NCBI RefSeq assembly: GCF_963675065.1
Contig: NZ_OY775905.1
Location: 632,501-696,500 of the forward strand
Source of the DNA: an uncultured Draconibacterium sp.
GTDB lineage: Bacteria; Bacteroidota; Bacteroidia; Bacteroidales; Prolixibacteraceae
DNA length: 64,000 nt
Direction: 5' to 3'
In this document: in pieces, positions 18,548 through 27,574 of the stretch
Layout of the letters: each line of letters opens with the position of its first letter
How positions within the stretch are numbered: position 1 is the stretch's first letter
The notes under the pieces: model-generated
Seen by the model: the letters and a program-made list of their open reading frames with translations, nothing else
What the model was told of the DNA's origin: nothing
Database searches by the model: none
Program-made: the position numbers and the translations under genes

Positions 18548-19372
18548 TTAGCTGGCAATACCGAAATCGATCAGTAATTTCTCCAACACTTCCATTTCCA
18601 GTGGTTCAGGAATTACAAACATTTCGTTTTCGTCGATAGCTTTTGCTAAAGCCCTGTACTCGTCGGCCTGAGTATGTTCCGGATTGAATTCGATAACAGT
18701 TTTACGGTTGATTTCGGCTTGCTGAACCATATTGTCGCGAGGAACAAAATGAATCATTTGTGTACCCAACTGTCTGGCAAGCTCTTCGATCATTGCCGAT
18801 TCGTTATCAACTTTACGCGAGTTACAAATCAATCCGCCTAAACGAACGCCACCTGCCTGAGCGTATTTCTTAATACCTTTACAGATGTTATTGGCTGCAT
18901 ACATAGCCATCATTTCACCCGATACTACAATGTAAATTTCCTCTGCTTTACCTTCGCGAATCGGCATGGCGAAACCACCGCAAACAACGTCACCTAACAC
19001 ATCGTAAAAAGTGTAGTCGAGTTCGAATTTATCATCCCATGCACCTAACTGCTCCAACATGTTAATTGAAGTAATGATACCACGACCGGCACATCCAACA
19101 CCTGGTTCAGGACCACCTGATTCAACACAACGAACACCGCCGTATCCTACTTTTACAATGTCTTCCAACTCTACATCTTCACCTTCTTCACGAAGTGTAT
19201 CCAACACTGTTTTCTGAGCCATACCACCCAATAATAATCGGGTTGAGTCTGCCTTTGGGTCGCAACCCACTACTTTTACATTTTTACCTGCTTCAACTAA
19301 TCCTGCTACAGTATTTTGGGTTGTGGTTGATTTACCAATTCCACCCTTTCCATAAATTGCAATCTTTCTCAT
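18548..19372 (-). CDS. nifH: Nitrogenase iron protein NifH
   Basis: This 274-residue Fe protein passes electrons to NifDK with ATP hydrolysis and also serves in FeMo-co maturation. The P-loop GKGGIGKS is at residues 8-15, and the [4Fe-4S] ligands bridging the dimer are Cys94 and Cys131. Arg97 (GCAGRG) is the residue ADP-ribosylated by DraT in some bacteria; no draT/draG is seen here. Length is normal. It is the first gene of the nif-mod run; a sigma54 promoter ends about 40 nt upstream of the ATG. Followed by nifI1 and nifI2, it belongs to the group II/III type of nif operon. Confidence 0.98.
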   Translation of the reverse strand: MRKIAIYGKGGIGKSTTTQNTVAGLVEAGKNVKVVGCDPKADSTRLLLGGMAQKTVLDTLREEGEDVELEDIVKVGYGGVRCVESGGPEPGVGCAGRGIITSINMLEQLGAWDDKFELDYTFYDVLGDVVCGGFAMPIREGKAEEIYIVVSGEMMAMYAANNICKGIKKYAQAGGVRLGGLICNSRKVDNESAMIEELARQLGTQMIHFVPRDNMVQQAEINRKTVIEFNPEHTQADEYRALAKAIDENEMFVIPEPLEMEVLEKLLIDFGIAS

Positions 19373-19412
19373 GATTCTTGTATTTTTAAGTTTAAATCGT
19401 TTGGTTTCCTTA

Positions 19413-19429
19413 ATGCCATATTGGTGCCA
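19413..19429 (-). promoter_or_regulatory. Sigma54 (-24/-12) promoter of nifH
   Basis: The minus strand reads TGGCAC-N5-TGGCAT (TGGCAC at 19424-19429, TGGCAT at 19413-19418). The GG and GC dinucleotides are 12 positions apart, as required for -24/-12, and only the first bases of the TTGC box deviate. It places the start of transcription near 19403, about 30 nt before the nifH ATG. Confidence 0.85.
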
Positions 19430-19540
19430 AGAAACATGTTCGACAACATATTCCTGATGCCCACACCTGAATTAACTCACTGATATACTGCACTTATGAA
19501 AATTTCAAAATTTTATTTTTAGCGCAATTCATGAGAATGA

Positions 19541-19560
19541 ATCCTACATTTTTGTAGGAT
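19541..19560. promoter_or_regulatory. 20-bp palindrome A upstream of nifH
   Basis: ATCCTACA-TTTT-TGTAGGAT is a perfect 8+4+8 palindrome centred about 122 bp upstream of the -24 box. It is a candidate enhancer for the sigma54 activator. It is not the classical NifA site TGT-N10-ACA. Confidence 0.72.
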
Positions 19561-19640
19561 GAAACCGTAATACACACAATAAGGTGGAAAATTTTATGAA
19601 GCCCATGTTTAAAGGGCATTCGGGGTGTTAACATTGAGGT

Positions 19641-19660
19641 AACCTACATTTTGGTAGGAA
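19641..19660. promoter_or_regulatory. 20-bp palindrome B upstream of nifH
   Basis: This site matches palindrome A at 17 of 20 positions (core CCTACATTTT-GTAGG) and lies exactly 100 bp further upstream. The deviations are at the ends and one inner base. It is a second candidate activator site; the nearest divergent gene is marR at 19872. Confidence 0.68.
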
Positions 19661-19814
19661 TGCAACAGATTCAGATCGTTTGGCAACGTTATGTATCGAA
19701 TTTGCACTATTCAGAACAGTTTAATTTGAGTTAACAAACCAGATATCACTTACCTTGCTAACTATCAGCAGATTATGTTTTATTTAGAATTTGTTAAAAT
19801 AAATTTTACAAAAC

Positions 19815-19849
19815 TAGTTGACTTTTGCAACTATTTTGTTTTAGTTTTG
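19815..19849 (+). promoter_or_regulatory. marR promoter with overlapping operator
   Basis: TAGTTG-N7-CAACTA (19815-19833) is a perfect 6-bp-arm palindrome of MarR-operator type. It contains a -33 TTG (19818-19820), 21 nt upstream of a -7 TAGTTTTG (19842-19849). Binding by the MarR product would block the promoter, so autoregulation is likely. Confidence 0.68.
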
Positions 19850-19871
19850 TGCCACAGAAACAGAAAAAGTT

Positions 19872-20321
19872 ATGAAAACGCAAAAACCGTTAACCTATTT
19901 GCTTGGGCAAACCATGAAATTGGTTCGCAATAAGTTAATGGCAAAGTTTAAGGAAAACAATTTAGAGTTAACGCTGGAACAGTTTGTAGTGTTACTCTAC
20001 ATCAACGAAAATTCAGCATCTACCCAACAAGATCTTGCTAATCACTTTTTACGCGACAAATCAATTGTTACGCGTCAGATTAATACTCTTATTGATTTGG
20101 GGTATGTTATGCGTACGCAAGATGATGACGATAAGAGAAAAAAAAAATTACAGCTAACGAAGGCAGGAATTGAAATGCTTGAGTTACTAAAAGCCAAATC
20201 AATAGAAGTTTCAACAGAACTTTTAGATGGAATTTCGCAGGAAGAGCTAACAAATTTTGAGCATGTGATCTCAAAAATTCAGCATAACACAGGTTTTAAA
20301 GAATGCCTGTCGTGCTACTAA
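19872..20321 (+). CDS. MarR-family transcriptional regulator
   Basis: This 149-residue winged-helix protein has the MarR layout: an N-terminal dimer helix, a HTH around residues 52-75 (STQQDLANHFLRDKSIVTRQ), then the wing with YVMRTQDDDDKRKKKLQLT, where the Asp/Arg wing residues are conserved. The C-terminal helix completes the dimer interface. It is the first gene of a run with an RND efflux system and is preceded by a palindromic operator overlapping its promoter. The likely role is repression of itself and the pump until a toxic ligand binds. The tail ends ECLSCY, with two cysteines that could serve redox or metal sensing; this is speculative. Confidence 0.88.
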   Translation: MKTQKPLTYLLGQTMKLVRNKLMAKFKENNLELTLEQFVVLLYINENSASTQQDLANHFLRDKSIVTRQINTLIDLGYVMRTQDDDDKRKKKLQLTKAGIEMLELLKAKSIEVSTELLDGISQEELTNFEHVISKIQHNTGFKECLSCY

Positions 20322-20361
20322 AAAAAGTAAAAGAATTTATAACACAATAGACACGAAAAAC

Positions 20362-21540
20362 ATGAAAACAATTGCACAATCTTCAAGCATGGCACTGCTT
20401 GCCATTCTTTTAATCTTTTCTTCCTGTTCGAATAAGCAACAAGGAAGTAATCCAATGATGGGAGGCCAGGTTGCCGAGTACCTGGTACAAGAAGTTACAC
20501 CGCAAAACATTACACTTTATCAAAATTTTCCGGCCACACTTGAAGGCGAACAAACTGTTGAAATTCGCCCCAGAGTTGCAGGTTATATCGAGAAAATATT
20601 TGTTGACGAAGGTGACTATGTAAAAAAAGGCCAGCTTCTTTTTCAAATTAATGCCAACGATATCAGGGCACAGGTTCGGTCAGCCGAAGCACAGATTAAA
20701 GTTGCCGAGTCGCAGGTTGCCACTGCAAAAATCGAATTGGAGAAAACAAAACCGCTGGTGGAGAAAAACATTGTCAGCGATTTTCAGCTCGAATCGGTAA
20801 AAACAAACTTACAATCGGCCGAGGCGCAACTGGCACAGGCACAGGCAAATTTAGCCAATGCAAAAGCCAATCTCGAGTATACAATGATTAGCAGCCCAAC
20901 AAACGGCATTATTGGAACTTTTCCGTACCGCGTTGGGAGTTTGGTAAGTAGCTCCGTTACCCAGCCACTTACAACAGTATCAAATACTGCCAGCATGCGC
21001 GCCTATTTCTCTATAAACGAGAAAGTATTTTTACAAATGACAAAGGAACTGCAAGGAAAAAACATGCGCGAAAAACTGGCCAACCTGCCGGAAGTTGAGC
21101 TAATTCTTTCAGACAAATCAACCTATAGCGAGAAAGGTAAAATTGAAATTGCCAGCGGTATTGTTGATTCGCAAACCGGAGCTATAAATATGCGGGCTTC
21201 GTTTCCAAACACTGAAGGAAACCTGCGCTCAGGCGGAAGTGGAAATATTCGTTTACCGGAATATCACAAAGATGTTTTGCTGGTTCCTCAGCCTGCCAGT
21301 TACGAAATACAGGAAAAACATTTTGTTTACGTTCTCAACAGCGAAAATAAAGTTGTGAATACCGAAATTCAGGTAATTGCAGGAGATTTGAAAGACGTTT
21401 TTGTTGTTACTTCAGGTTTAAAAGCCGGCGACAAAATTGTTATTGAAGGAATTAATACCCTTCGCGATGGCATGGAAATTAAACCCAAACTGGCCGGGCA
21501 ACAAGCAGTTGCAAAAAACAATCAAGCTTCAAACGATTAA
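20362..21540 (+). CDS. RND efflux periplasmic adaptor (AcrA/MexA type)
   Basis: This 392-residue membrane-fusion protein has a signal peptide with a lipobox (FSSC, Cys22). The lipoyl half-motif VEIRPRVAGYIEKIFVDEGD (about residues 65-84) starts the barrel-sandwich domain. A long coiled-coil hairpin follows (about 100-165, with Ala/Gln-rich SAEAQLAQAQANLANAKANL), and the second lipoyl half reads YTMISSPTNGIIG. It bridges the inner-membrane pump and the outer-membrane channel encoded downstream. It is 40 nt after marR and 20 nt before the pump gene, so all four genes probably form one operon. Confidence 0.93.
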   Translation: MKTIAQSSSMALLAILLIFSSCSNKQQGSNPMMGGQVAEYLVQEVTPQNITLYQNFPATLEGEQTVEIRPRVAGYIEKIFVDEGDYVKKGQLLFQINANDIRAQVRSAEAQIKVAESQVATAKIELEKTKPLVEKNIVSDFQLESVKTNLQSAEAQLAQAQANLANAKANLEYTMISSPTNGIIGTFPYRVGSLVSSSVTQPLTTVSNTASMRAYFSINEKVFLQMTKELQGKNMREKLANLPEVELILSDKSTYSEKGKIEIASGIVDSQTGAINMRASFPNTEGNLRSGGSGNIRLPEYHKDVLLVPQPASYEIQEKHFVYVLNSENKVVNTEIQVIAGDLKDVFVVTSGLKAGDKIVIEGINTLRDGMEIKPKLAGQQAVAKNNQASND

Positions 21541-21560
21541 TCAATTAAGAGCCAAAAAGT

Positions 21561-24500
21561 ATGTTTAAAAAATTTATAGAAAGACCGGTTCTCTCAACCG
21601 TTATTTCAATCCTATTGGTTATTCTGGGTATACTCGGAATTACCACATTACCCATCGAGCAGTACCCGGATATTGCTCCGCCAACCATCAGGGTTACGGC
21701 CAACTATACCGGTGCCGATGCGCAAACTGTTTTAAATAGCGTTGTTATTCCGCTTGAAGAGCAGATTAATGGTGTTGAAGACATGATTTACATGAGCTCG
21801 ACAGCAAGTAACAATGGTTCTGCTACCATAGAGGTTTATTTTAAACAGGGCACCGACCCGGATATGGCAGCAGTGAATGTGCAAAACAGGGTTACACGCG
21901 CCAATGCACTTTTACCGGCCGAAGTTACACGTGCCGGAGTTATTACTGCCAAGCGCCAGAACAACATGTTAATGGTATTTTCGCTTTACAGTAAAGACGG
22001 TAGGTATGACGAGACATTCCTTCAAAACTACTCGAAAATTAACCTGCTGCCACAGGTACAGCGTATTAACGGAGTTGGTGAGGCGTTGGTATTTGGACAA
22101 AAAGACTATTCGATGCGTATTTGGTTAAAACCGGATATTATGTCGGGTTACAATTTAATGCCTTCCGATGTTGTTGCTGCCCTTAATGCACAAAACCTTG
22201 AAGCCGCTCCGGGACGTTTTGGTAGCGAAAACAACCAAAGTTTTGAGTATGTAATACGTTACCGCGGGAAACTTACACAACCCGAACAGTTTGAAGATAT
22301 TGTTATAAAATCGGATAAAGATGGCAATGTTCTTCGCCTTAAAGATATTGCCCGGGTGGAATTAGGATCGATGAATTATACCGCCATGACACAAACTCAG
22401 GGACAACCGGGTATTACTATGGCAATTTTTCAATCTGCGGTTCGAATGCAAGAGACGTGATTCTTCAAATAGAAAACACCCTGGAAGAAGCTTCCCAATC
22501 GTTCCCTCCGGGTGTTGATTATATTGAACTGATGAATACCAATGAATTCCTCGATGCCTCAATCGAAAAAGTGTTACATACACTGCTCGAGGCTTTTATC
22601 CTGGTATTTATTGTGGTATTTGTGTTCCTGCAAAATTTCAGGGCAACGCTTATTCCGGCAATTGCAGTTCCGGTATCTATTATCGGCACTTTCTTTTTCC
22701 TGAATTTGTTCGGTTTTACCATTAACCTGCTTACCTTATTCGCACTGGTTCTGGCCATTGGTATTGTGGTTGACGACGCCATTGTGGTGGTGGAGGCGGT
22801 TCATGCCAAACTCGATGGTGGCGCACGAAACGCCAAATCGGCGGCCGTTTCGGCCATGAACGAAATTTCAACAGCCATTATTTCAATTACACTTGTAATG
22901 GCTGCAGTATTTATTCCTGTTACTTTTATTACCGGAACCACAGGGGTGTTTTACCGACAATTTGGTATTACATTAACCGTTGCAATTATACTTTCGGCAA
23001 TTAACGCGCTTACTTTAAGTCCGGCACTTTGTGCACTTTTTCTTAAACCACACAGCGAAGAGGTAAAAGCCCAAAAGGGAGTAATAAAACGTTTTTATAC
23101 GGCTTTTAATACGGCTTTTGAAGCTATGACCGGAAAATATAAAAAGGTTACCCACTTCTTTATCAATAAAAAATGGCTGGCAGCAGGAATGATCGTAATC
23201 TTTGTTGCATTGCTTGGCTACCTCATGAAAACGACTTCGACTGGTTTTGTTCCGACAGAAGACACCGGCCGGTTATTTGTTGATATTGCCATGCCACCTG
23301 CTTCTTCATCAGAAAGAACAGCAGAAGTGACCAAACAAGTTGATAAGATATTGGCAACCATTCCCGAAGTTAACGGCCGAACAGCCGTAACTGGCTTTTC
23401 GTTTTTGGGAGGACAGGGAAGTCCGTATGCTTTGGTAATTGCGGGGCTAAAACCATTCGACGAAAGAAAAGGTGAAGGTCAGGATCTAAACAGCATCGTT
23501 CAAAAACTTTACATGCTTACCTCGCAAGTTAAAGGTGCGCGCATTATTATCTTCTCACCTCCAATGGTTCCGGGCTTTAGTGTTACCGGTGGTTTCGAAT
23601 TACAATTGGAAGACAAAACCGGTGGCGATATTAAAGAATTTGAAAGAGTAACCAATAAGTTCCTTGGGGTATTAAATCAACGGCCTGAAATTCAGTATGC
23701 ACGTACCGCCTTTAATACCAACTTTCCGCAATACCGTATTGATGTTGATGCTGCCCGCTGTATGCGTTCCGGGCTACAGGTGAGTTCGGTTCTATCGGCC
23801 ATGCAAGGTTATATTGGCGGTTATTATGCATCCGATTTTAACCGATTTGGTAAACAGTACCGTGTTATGGTACAGTCGGAAGCGCAATACCGTGGTAATC
23901 CTGAAGATTTAAACAACATTAAAATACGTACCGGCAACGGAGAAATGGCTCCGATTTCAGAGTTCATTACACTAACACGAGTTTATGGACCAGAAACAAT
24001 TAACCGATTTAATATGTACACGGCAATATCTGTAAACGGAAACCCAAATCCGGGTTTTAGTTCAGGTGATGCAATTGATGCCGTGCGCGAAGTGGCAGCA
24101 GAAATGTTACCAGCCGGTTACGATTATGAGTTCTCGGGTATCACACGCGAGGAGATCAATGCAGGTAATCAAACAATCATCATTTTTATTTTGAGTTTGA
24201 TCTTTGTATACTTCCTGCTGGCTGCCCAATACGAAAGTTACATTATGCCGCTTTCGATTATTGTTTCGCTGCCAATTGGTATTGCCGGCTCGTTCATTTT
24301 CGCTCGTTTACTTGGAGTTGAGAATAACATTTACCTGCAAATTTCGCTGGTAATGCTAATCGGGCTTCTAGCCAAAAATGCCATTCTTATTGTAGAGTTT
24401 GCCCGACAACGACGCGAATCAGGCATGTCCATTATCGAGTCTGCCGTTGAAGGTGCCACTGCACGACTTCGCCCGATTTTAATGACGTCGTTTGCATTGA

Positions 24501-24712
24501 TCGTTGGATTGATTCCGCTGGTTATCGGAACCGGAGTTGGTGCCAATGGAAACCGTTCTATTGGAGCGGGTGCTGTAGGTGGTATGCTTATCGGTACTTT
24601 GATTGGTATTTTGGTTATTCCGGCCATGTTCGTGGTTTTCCAGATTTTGGAAGAAAAAGTGAAGAAACCAAAAGAACAACAAGAGATTTCAGAAATGAAT
24701 AGTTTGGGTTAA
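21561..24712 (+). pseudogene. RND efflux pump (AcrB/MexB type), frameshifted
   Basis: Two overlapping frames (21561-22460, 299 residues; 22457-24712, 751 residues) together make one HAE1-type RND transporter of about 1,050 residues. The first frame has the N-terminal TM1 and porter domain (LPIEQYPDIAPPTIRVTANY). It ends abnormally at QSAVRMQET just where the family reads QSAGSNARDVILQ. Adding one G to GCGG at 22437-22440 restores that text and joins the frames. The second frame holds TM2-TM6 with the proton-relay aspartates in VVDDAIVVVE, then the rest of the porter and TM domains. It is either a real inactivating or phase-variable frameshift or a sequencing error in a G run. The adaptor and channel genes on either side are intact. 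Confidence 0.9.
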
Positions 24713-24732
24713 TCCGCTAGAAAAGATTAGAT

Positions 24733-26121
24733 ATGAAGACAAATTCAATAAAAAATAAAATACTCATTGTACTTGTTGCGGTTGTACTCTACTCGTGCAA
24801 CACAACAAATCAGTACAAACGAAGCCAGGATTTTACCGACAATTTGTATGGAGCGGCAAAAACCGGAGAAAGCAACCTGGCAAACGAAAGCTGGCAAAAC
24901 CTGTTTAGCGATCCGATTTTGGACAGTTTAATCGCGGAAGGATTAAGAAACAACCTTGATTTGCAAGCTGCAGTTCAACGTGTTGTTGCCGCCGAGTCGA
25001 ATTTTCACCAAAGTAGAGCGCAACTGGCTCCATCGCTTTCGGGAAAGGCCGGTCATACTTACGTAAAAAACTCAGAATCTACCAGCCCGAATGGCCCCGA
25101 TCATTACAACGCATCGCAGATAGCTTTGCAAAGTAGTTGGGAAATCGATTTCTGGGGAAAACTGAACAACGCTAAAAAATCGGCTTACGCCAACTACATG
25201 GCCACCGACGCAGCGCACAAAGCAGTTCAAACACGCCTGATTGCAAATATTGCCTCGGTTTATTACAATGTGCTGGCATTGGATGCCAAGCTTGAGATTA
25301 CAAAAGCCACCGTAAAAAACAGTGCCGAATTGGTTGAAACCCTGCAAGCCTTAAAAGAAAGTGGCAATGTAACCGGGGCAGCCGTTGTGCAGAGTGAAGC
25401 GGCACGTTATGCGGCAGAAGTAACCATCCCGGATATCGAACAGCAAATACGAGAGAACGAAAATACACTTTGTATTCTTTTGGGCAGAACTCCGGGAAAA
25501 GTTGAGCGCGGAAAATTGGAAAATCAGCAAGCACATGAATTGTTGGAAATTGGTGTTCCGGCTGAACTTTTGGATAAACGCCCTGATGTTATGCAAGCCG
25601 AATACAACGTTATTAGTGCCTACCACATGACCAACAGTGCCAAAGCTTACTTTTACCCGTCGGTTACACTTACCGCAAACGCAGGCTTAGAGTCGCTGGA
25701 ATTTAGCGATTTACTTGATCCGGCGTCGTTTGCAGCCAATGCTGTGGGCGGTTTGGTTCAGCCAATTTTTAATAAGCGGGCCAATAAAACGCGTTTAGAA
25801 GTTGCCAAAGCACAACAGGAAGAGGCGCTGCTGAATTTCAAAAGTACTTTGCTAAATGCCGGTGCGGAGGTGAATGATGCACTTAGTATGTACGACGCTT
25901 CAATGCAAAAGATCGAGCTGCGCAACAAGCAGTTGGATGCCCTTGAAAAGTCTGTTGATTACACCAAAGAATTGCTGGTTTACGGCTCGGCAACCTACAC
26001 CGAAGTTTTAAATGCGCAACAAAGTTTGCTGAATGCACAGTTGAGCGATGTAAACGATCAGATTCAACAATTGAATGCTGTGGTTTCGCTGTATCGCGCA
26101 CTTGGTGGTGGCTGGAAATAA
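24733..26121 (+). CDS. Outer-membrane efflux channel (TolC/OprM, NodT type)
   Basis: This 462-residue protein has a signal peptide with lipobox LYSC (Cys22), like OprM-type lipoproteins. Two outer-membrane efflux repeats follow. The first contains GLRNNLDLQAAVQRVVAAESNF and a beta strand region QIALQSSWEIDFWGKL. The second contains LLDKRPDVMQAEYNVISAY and the terminal LLNAQLSDVNDQIQQLNAV helix. It would form the trimeric exit duct for the preceding RND adaptor and pump. It starts 20 nt after the pump gene and is followed by a terminator. Confidence 0.93.
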   Translation: MKTNSIKNKILIVLVAVVLYSCNTTNQYKRSQDFTDNLYGAAKTGESNLANESWQNLFSDPILDSLIAEGLRNNLDLQAAVQRVVAAESNFHQSRAQLAPSLSGKAGHTYVKNSESTSPNGPDHYNASQIALQSSWEIDFWGKLNNAKKSAYANYMATDAAHKAVQTRLIANIASVYYNVLALDAKLEITKATVKNSAELVETLQALKESGNVTGAAVVQSEAARYAAEVTIPDIEQQIRENENTLCILLGRTPGKVERGKLENQQAHELLEIGVPAELLDKRPDVMQAEYNVISAYHMTNSAKAYFYPSVTLTANAGLESLEFSDLLDPASFAANAVGGLVQPIFNKRANKTRLEVAKAQQEEALLNFKSTLLNAGAEVNDALSMYDASMQKIELRNKQLDALEKSVDYTKELLVYGSATYTEVLNAQQSLLNAQLSDVNDQIQQLNAVVSLYRALGGGWK

Positions 26122-26146
26122 AAAGCAACAAATAAATTCAACAAGG

Positions 26147-26177
26147 GGGTCATTCGGCAACGGGTGGCCCTTTTTTA
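26147..26177 (+). terminator. Terminator of the RND efflux operon
   Basis: GGGTCA (26147-26152) pairs with TGGCCC (26165-26170, one G-T pair) across a 12-nt loop, followed directly by TTTTTT. Confidence 0.75.
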
Positions 26178-26636
26178 TTCTGAAAGGCCCCATGTTTTTA
26201 GGTGTATTGCCGTTTGAGTTTCGTCCGGGAGAACCATCTGGCTTCGATCTGCTTTCTTTGCCAGACGATTTCCCTTTGGTCATTTCATCCCGCCGCTACG
26301 CACCGGGTTACCTGCCTGTCGGCAGACAGGTTCACATTCGACGCTTCCAGCGTCATAAAAACTTGCAATTGCAACATTGCAGGTCAATAAACTCGTCTTA
26401 ACTTTCTAATTCAGCTCAATATCCCGAAGGGATAAAATGTGACTAACCTCGGGTGAAACCCGGGGTTGATGTGCCATAATTTAAAGGCGCAATCAGTAAG
26501 CTGTTCAACGCACAATCGTTATGTGCGCCTTGTAATCTGGCCATTTTTATGAAATGCTGTTAACAGACTTTACTTTCATTCCTGTTGGTGATTCCCGGGA
26601 ATCATGAATGTTCTATTTATGCCTGTCATTATTCCC
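26178..26636. other. Gene-free stretch with REP-like hairpins
   Basis: No credible gene is present. At about 26310-26330 there is a CTGCC-TGTC-GGCAG hairpin followed by ACAGG. At 26420-26467 there is a double hairpin, TATCCC-GAA-GGGATA and then AACCtCGGG-TGAAA-CCCGgGGTT, of the type seen in REP/RAYT-associated repeats. No transposase is nearby. Confidence 0.55.
26420..26467. repeat. Double-hairpin REP-like element
   Basis: A perfect 6-bp stem with GAA loop (26420-26434) is followed 10 nt later by a 9-bp stem with one G-T pair and a TGAAA loop (26445-26467). Paired hairpins of this kind are typical of mobile REP sequences moved by IS200-like enzymes. Confidence 0.6.
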
Positions 26637-26909
26637 AAAATGTATATCGTTGCAGTTAAAGGGCAGCATTTTTTTACTCAAACGCATCTCTTTGCATGCA
26701 AAAGGCAACGATTTCTTGAAAAAATGTATGATTAGAAGTGCAAAGGGCTGCACTTTTTTGAAATTGTATCCCCTTTTAATTACAAAGGGCAGCATTTTTT
26801 GGAAAAAATGGCCTCCTTAAAGTGCAAAGGGCAACGATTAAAAAAAAAAGTACCCGACTATAAGTGCAAAGAGATGCATTTTTTCAAAAAAATGGTCCTC
26901 TCTGCATTT
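26637..26909. repeat. 21-bp tandem array 1 (13 diverged units)
   Basis: From 26637 the sequence divides into 13 consecutive 21-bp units with no insertion or deletion. Two unit types alternate, so the higher-order period is 42 bp. Type A is AAAGGGCAGCATTTTTT plus 4 nt (starts 26658, 26700, 26742, 26784, 26826, 26868). Type B is AAAATG followed by variable bases, usually ending in GTGC (starts 26637, 26679, 26721, 26763, 26805, 26847, 26889). Units differ at many positions but keep register. Open frames through it are a by-product of the multiple-of-three period. It lies downstream of the RND terminator and upstream of the 3' end of the GNAT gene. Confidence 0.85.
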
Positions 26910-27033
26910 AACAATATCTTACAAAGTCGCTACTGTTTTCAAGGCAAAAGTGAAAACAGTTACAAATTTTTAGTATCCGGCATCACCCCATTCCGCCATT
27001 CTAATATTCCAATACTCTATCATTAGAACACTC

Positions 27034-27501
27034 CTAAAGCCGGTTTTCCCAAAAGAAATTATTGGGCTCGCATTCTTTAAAACCGGCCTTCCGGTATAGG
27101 TTTTGGGCTTTAATATTATCGTGGCGCACCTCCAGGTTAATCCTGCAATATCCATTTTCTTCGGCATATTTTTCAATGCCTTTTAACAGAAACAGGCCAA
27201 CTCCCTGCTGGCGGAAATCGGGAGATACAATCAGGTCGTGAATATTAATCAGCGGACTGGCTTTCCAGGTTGAAAAATTGAGATTACAATTGGCCAGCCC
27301 GGCAAATTTTTCACCAATACAAACAAAAAAACCCATGTACGCTGCATGGCGTTTCAGCCCTTCAATAATTTTTGGGCCAAGTCCTTCAGGCATCGGTTCG
27401 CGAATTCCCATTTCATCTTCCATGTAATCATTTAAAAGATAAAGCACATGCTCGCAATGAACAGGATTTTGCAAATCAACCTGAATGAGTTTTTTCCCCA
27501 T
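27034..27501 (-). CDS. GNAT-family N-acetyltransferase
   Basis: This 155-residue protein has the GNAT fold. The acetyl-CoA-binding motif A is SPDFRQQGVGLFLLKGIEKY (residues 92-111), containing the Q/RxxGxG/A pyrophosphate loop, and motif B is LEVRHDNIKAQNLYRKAGF. The upstream strand INIHDLIV gives the usual beta-4. The substrate cannot be deduced; similar stand-alone GNATs act on amines, amino-acid derivatives or protein N-termini. It lies on the minus strand just downstream of nifA (73-nt gap) and may share its transcript. Confidence 0.87.
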   Translation of the reverse strand: MGKKLIQVDLQNPVHCEHVLYLLNDYMEDEMGIREPMPEGLGPKIIEGLKRHAAYMGFFVCIGEKFAGLANCNLNFSTWKASPLINIHDLIVSPDFRQQGVGLFLLKGIEKYAEENGYCRINLEVRHDNIKAQNLYRKAGFKECEPNNFFWENRL

Positions 27502-27574
27502 ATCACAATGCTTTAATGATTAATAGCTTCAATGCGATAATATCTAAGCATTAACGAATTTAAGCATTCTCGCA

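Larger units (their letters stand above)
19430..19814. other. nifH-marR divergent intergenic region
   Basis: The region is AT-rich and carries no credible gene. It holds the two palindromes listed separately; I see no other strong motif between them and no REP copy. Confidence 0.6.

Noticed and set aside
22457..24712. Second frame as a separate gene starting at GTG 22457.
   Set aside because: Its first residues continue the RND sequence broken in the first frame, so it is the frameshifted remainder.
26608..26909. CRISPR array.
   Set aside because: Units are contiguous 21-mers with no constant repeat and no spacers, and no cas genes are present.
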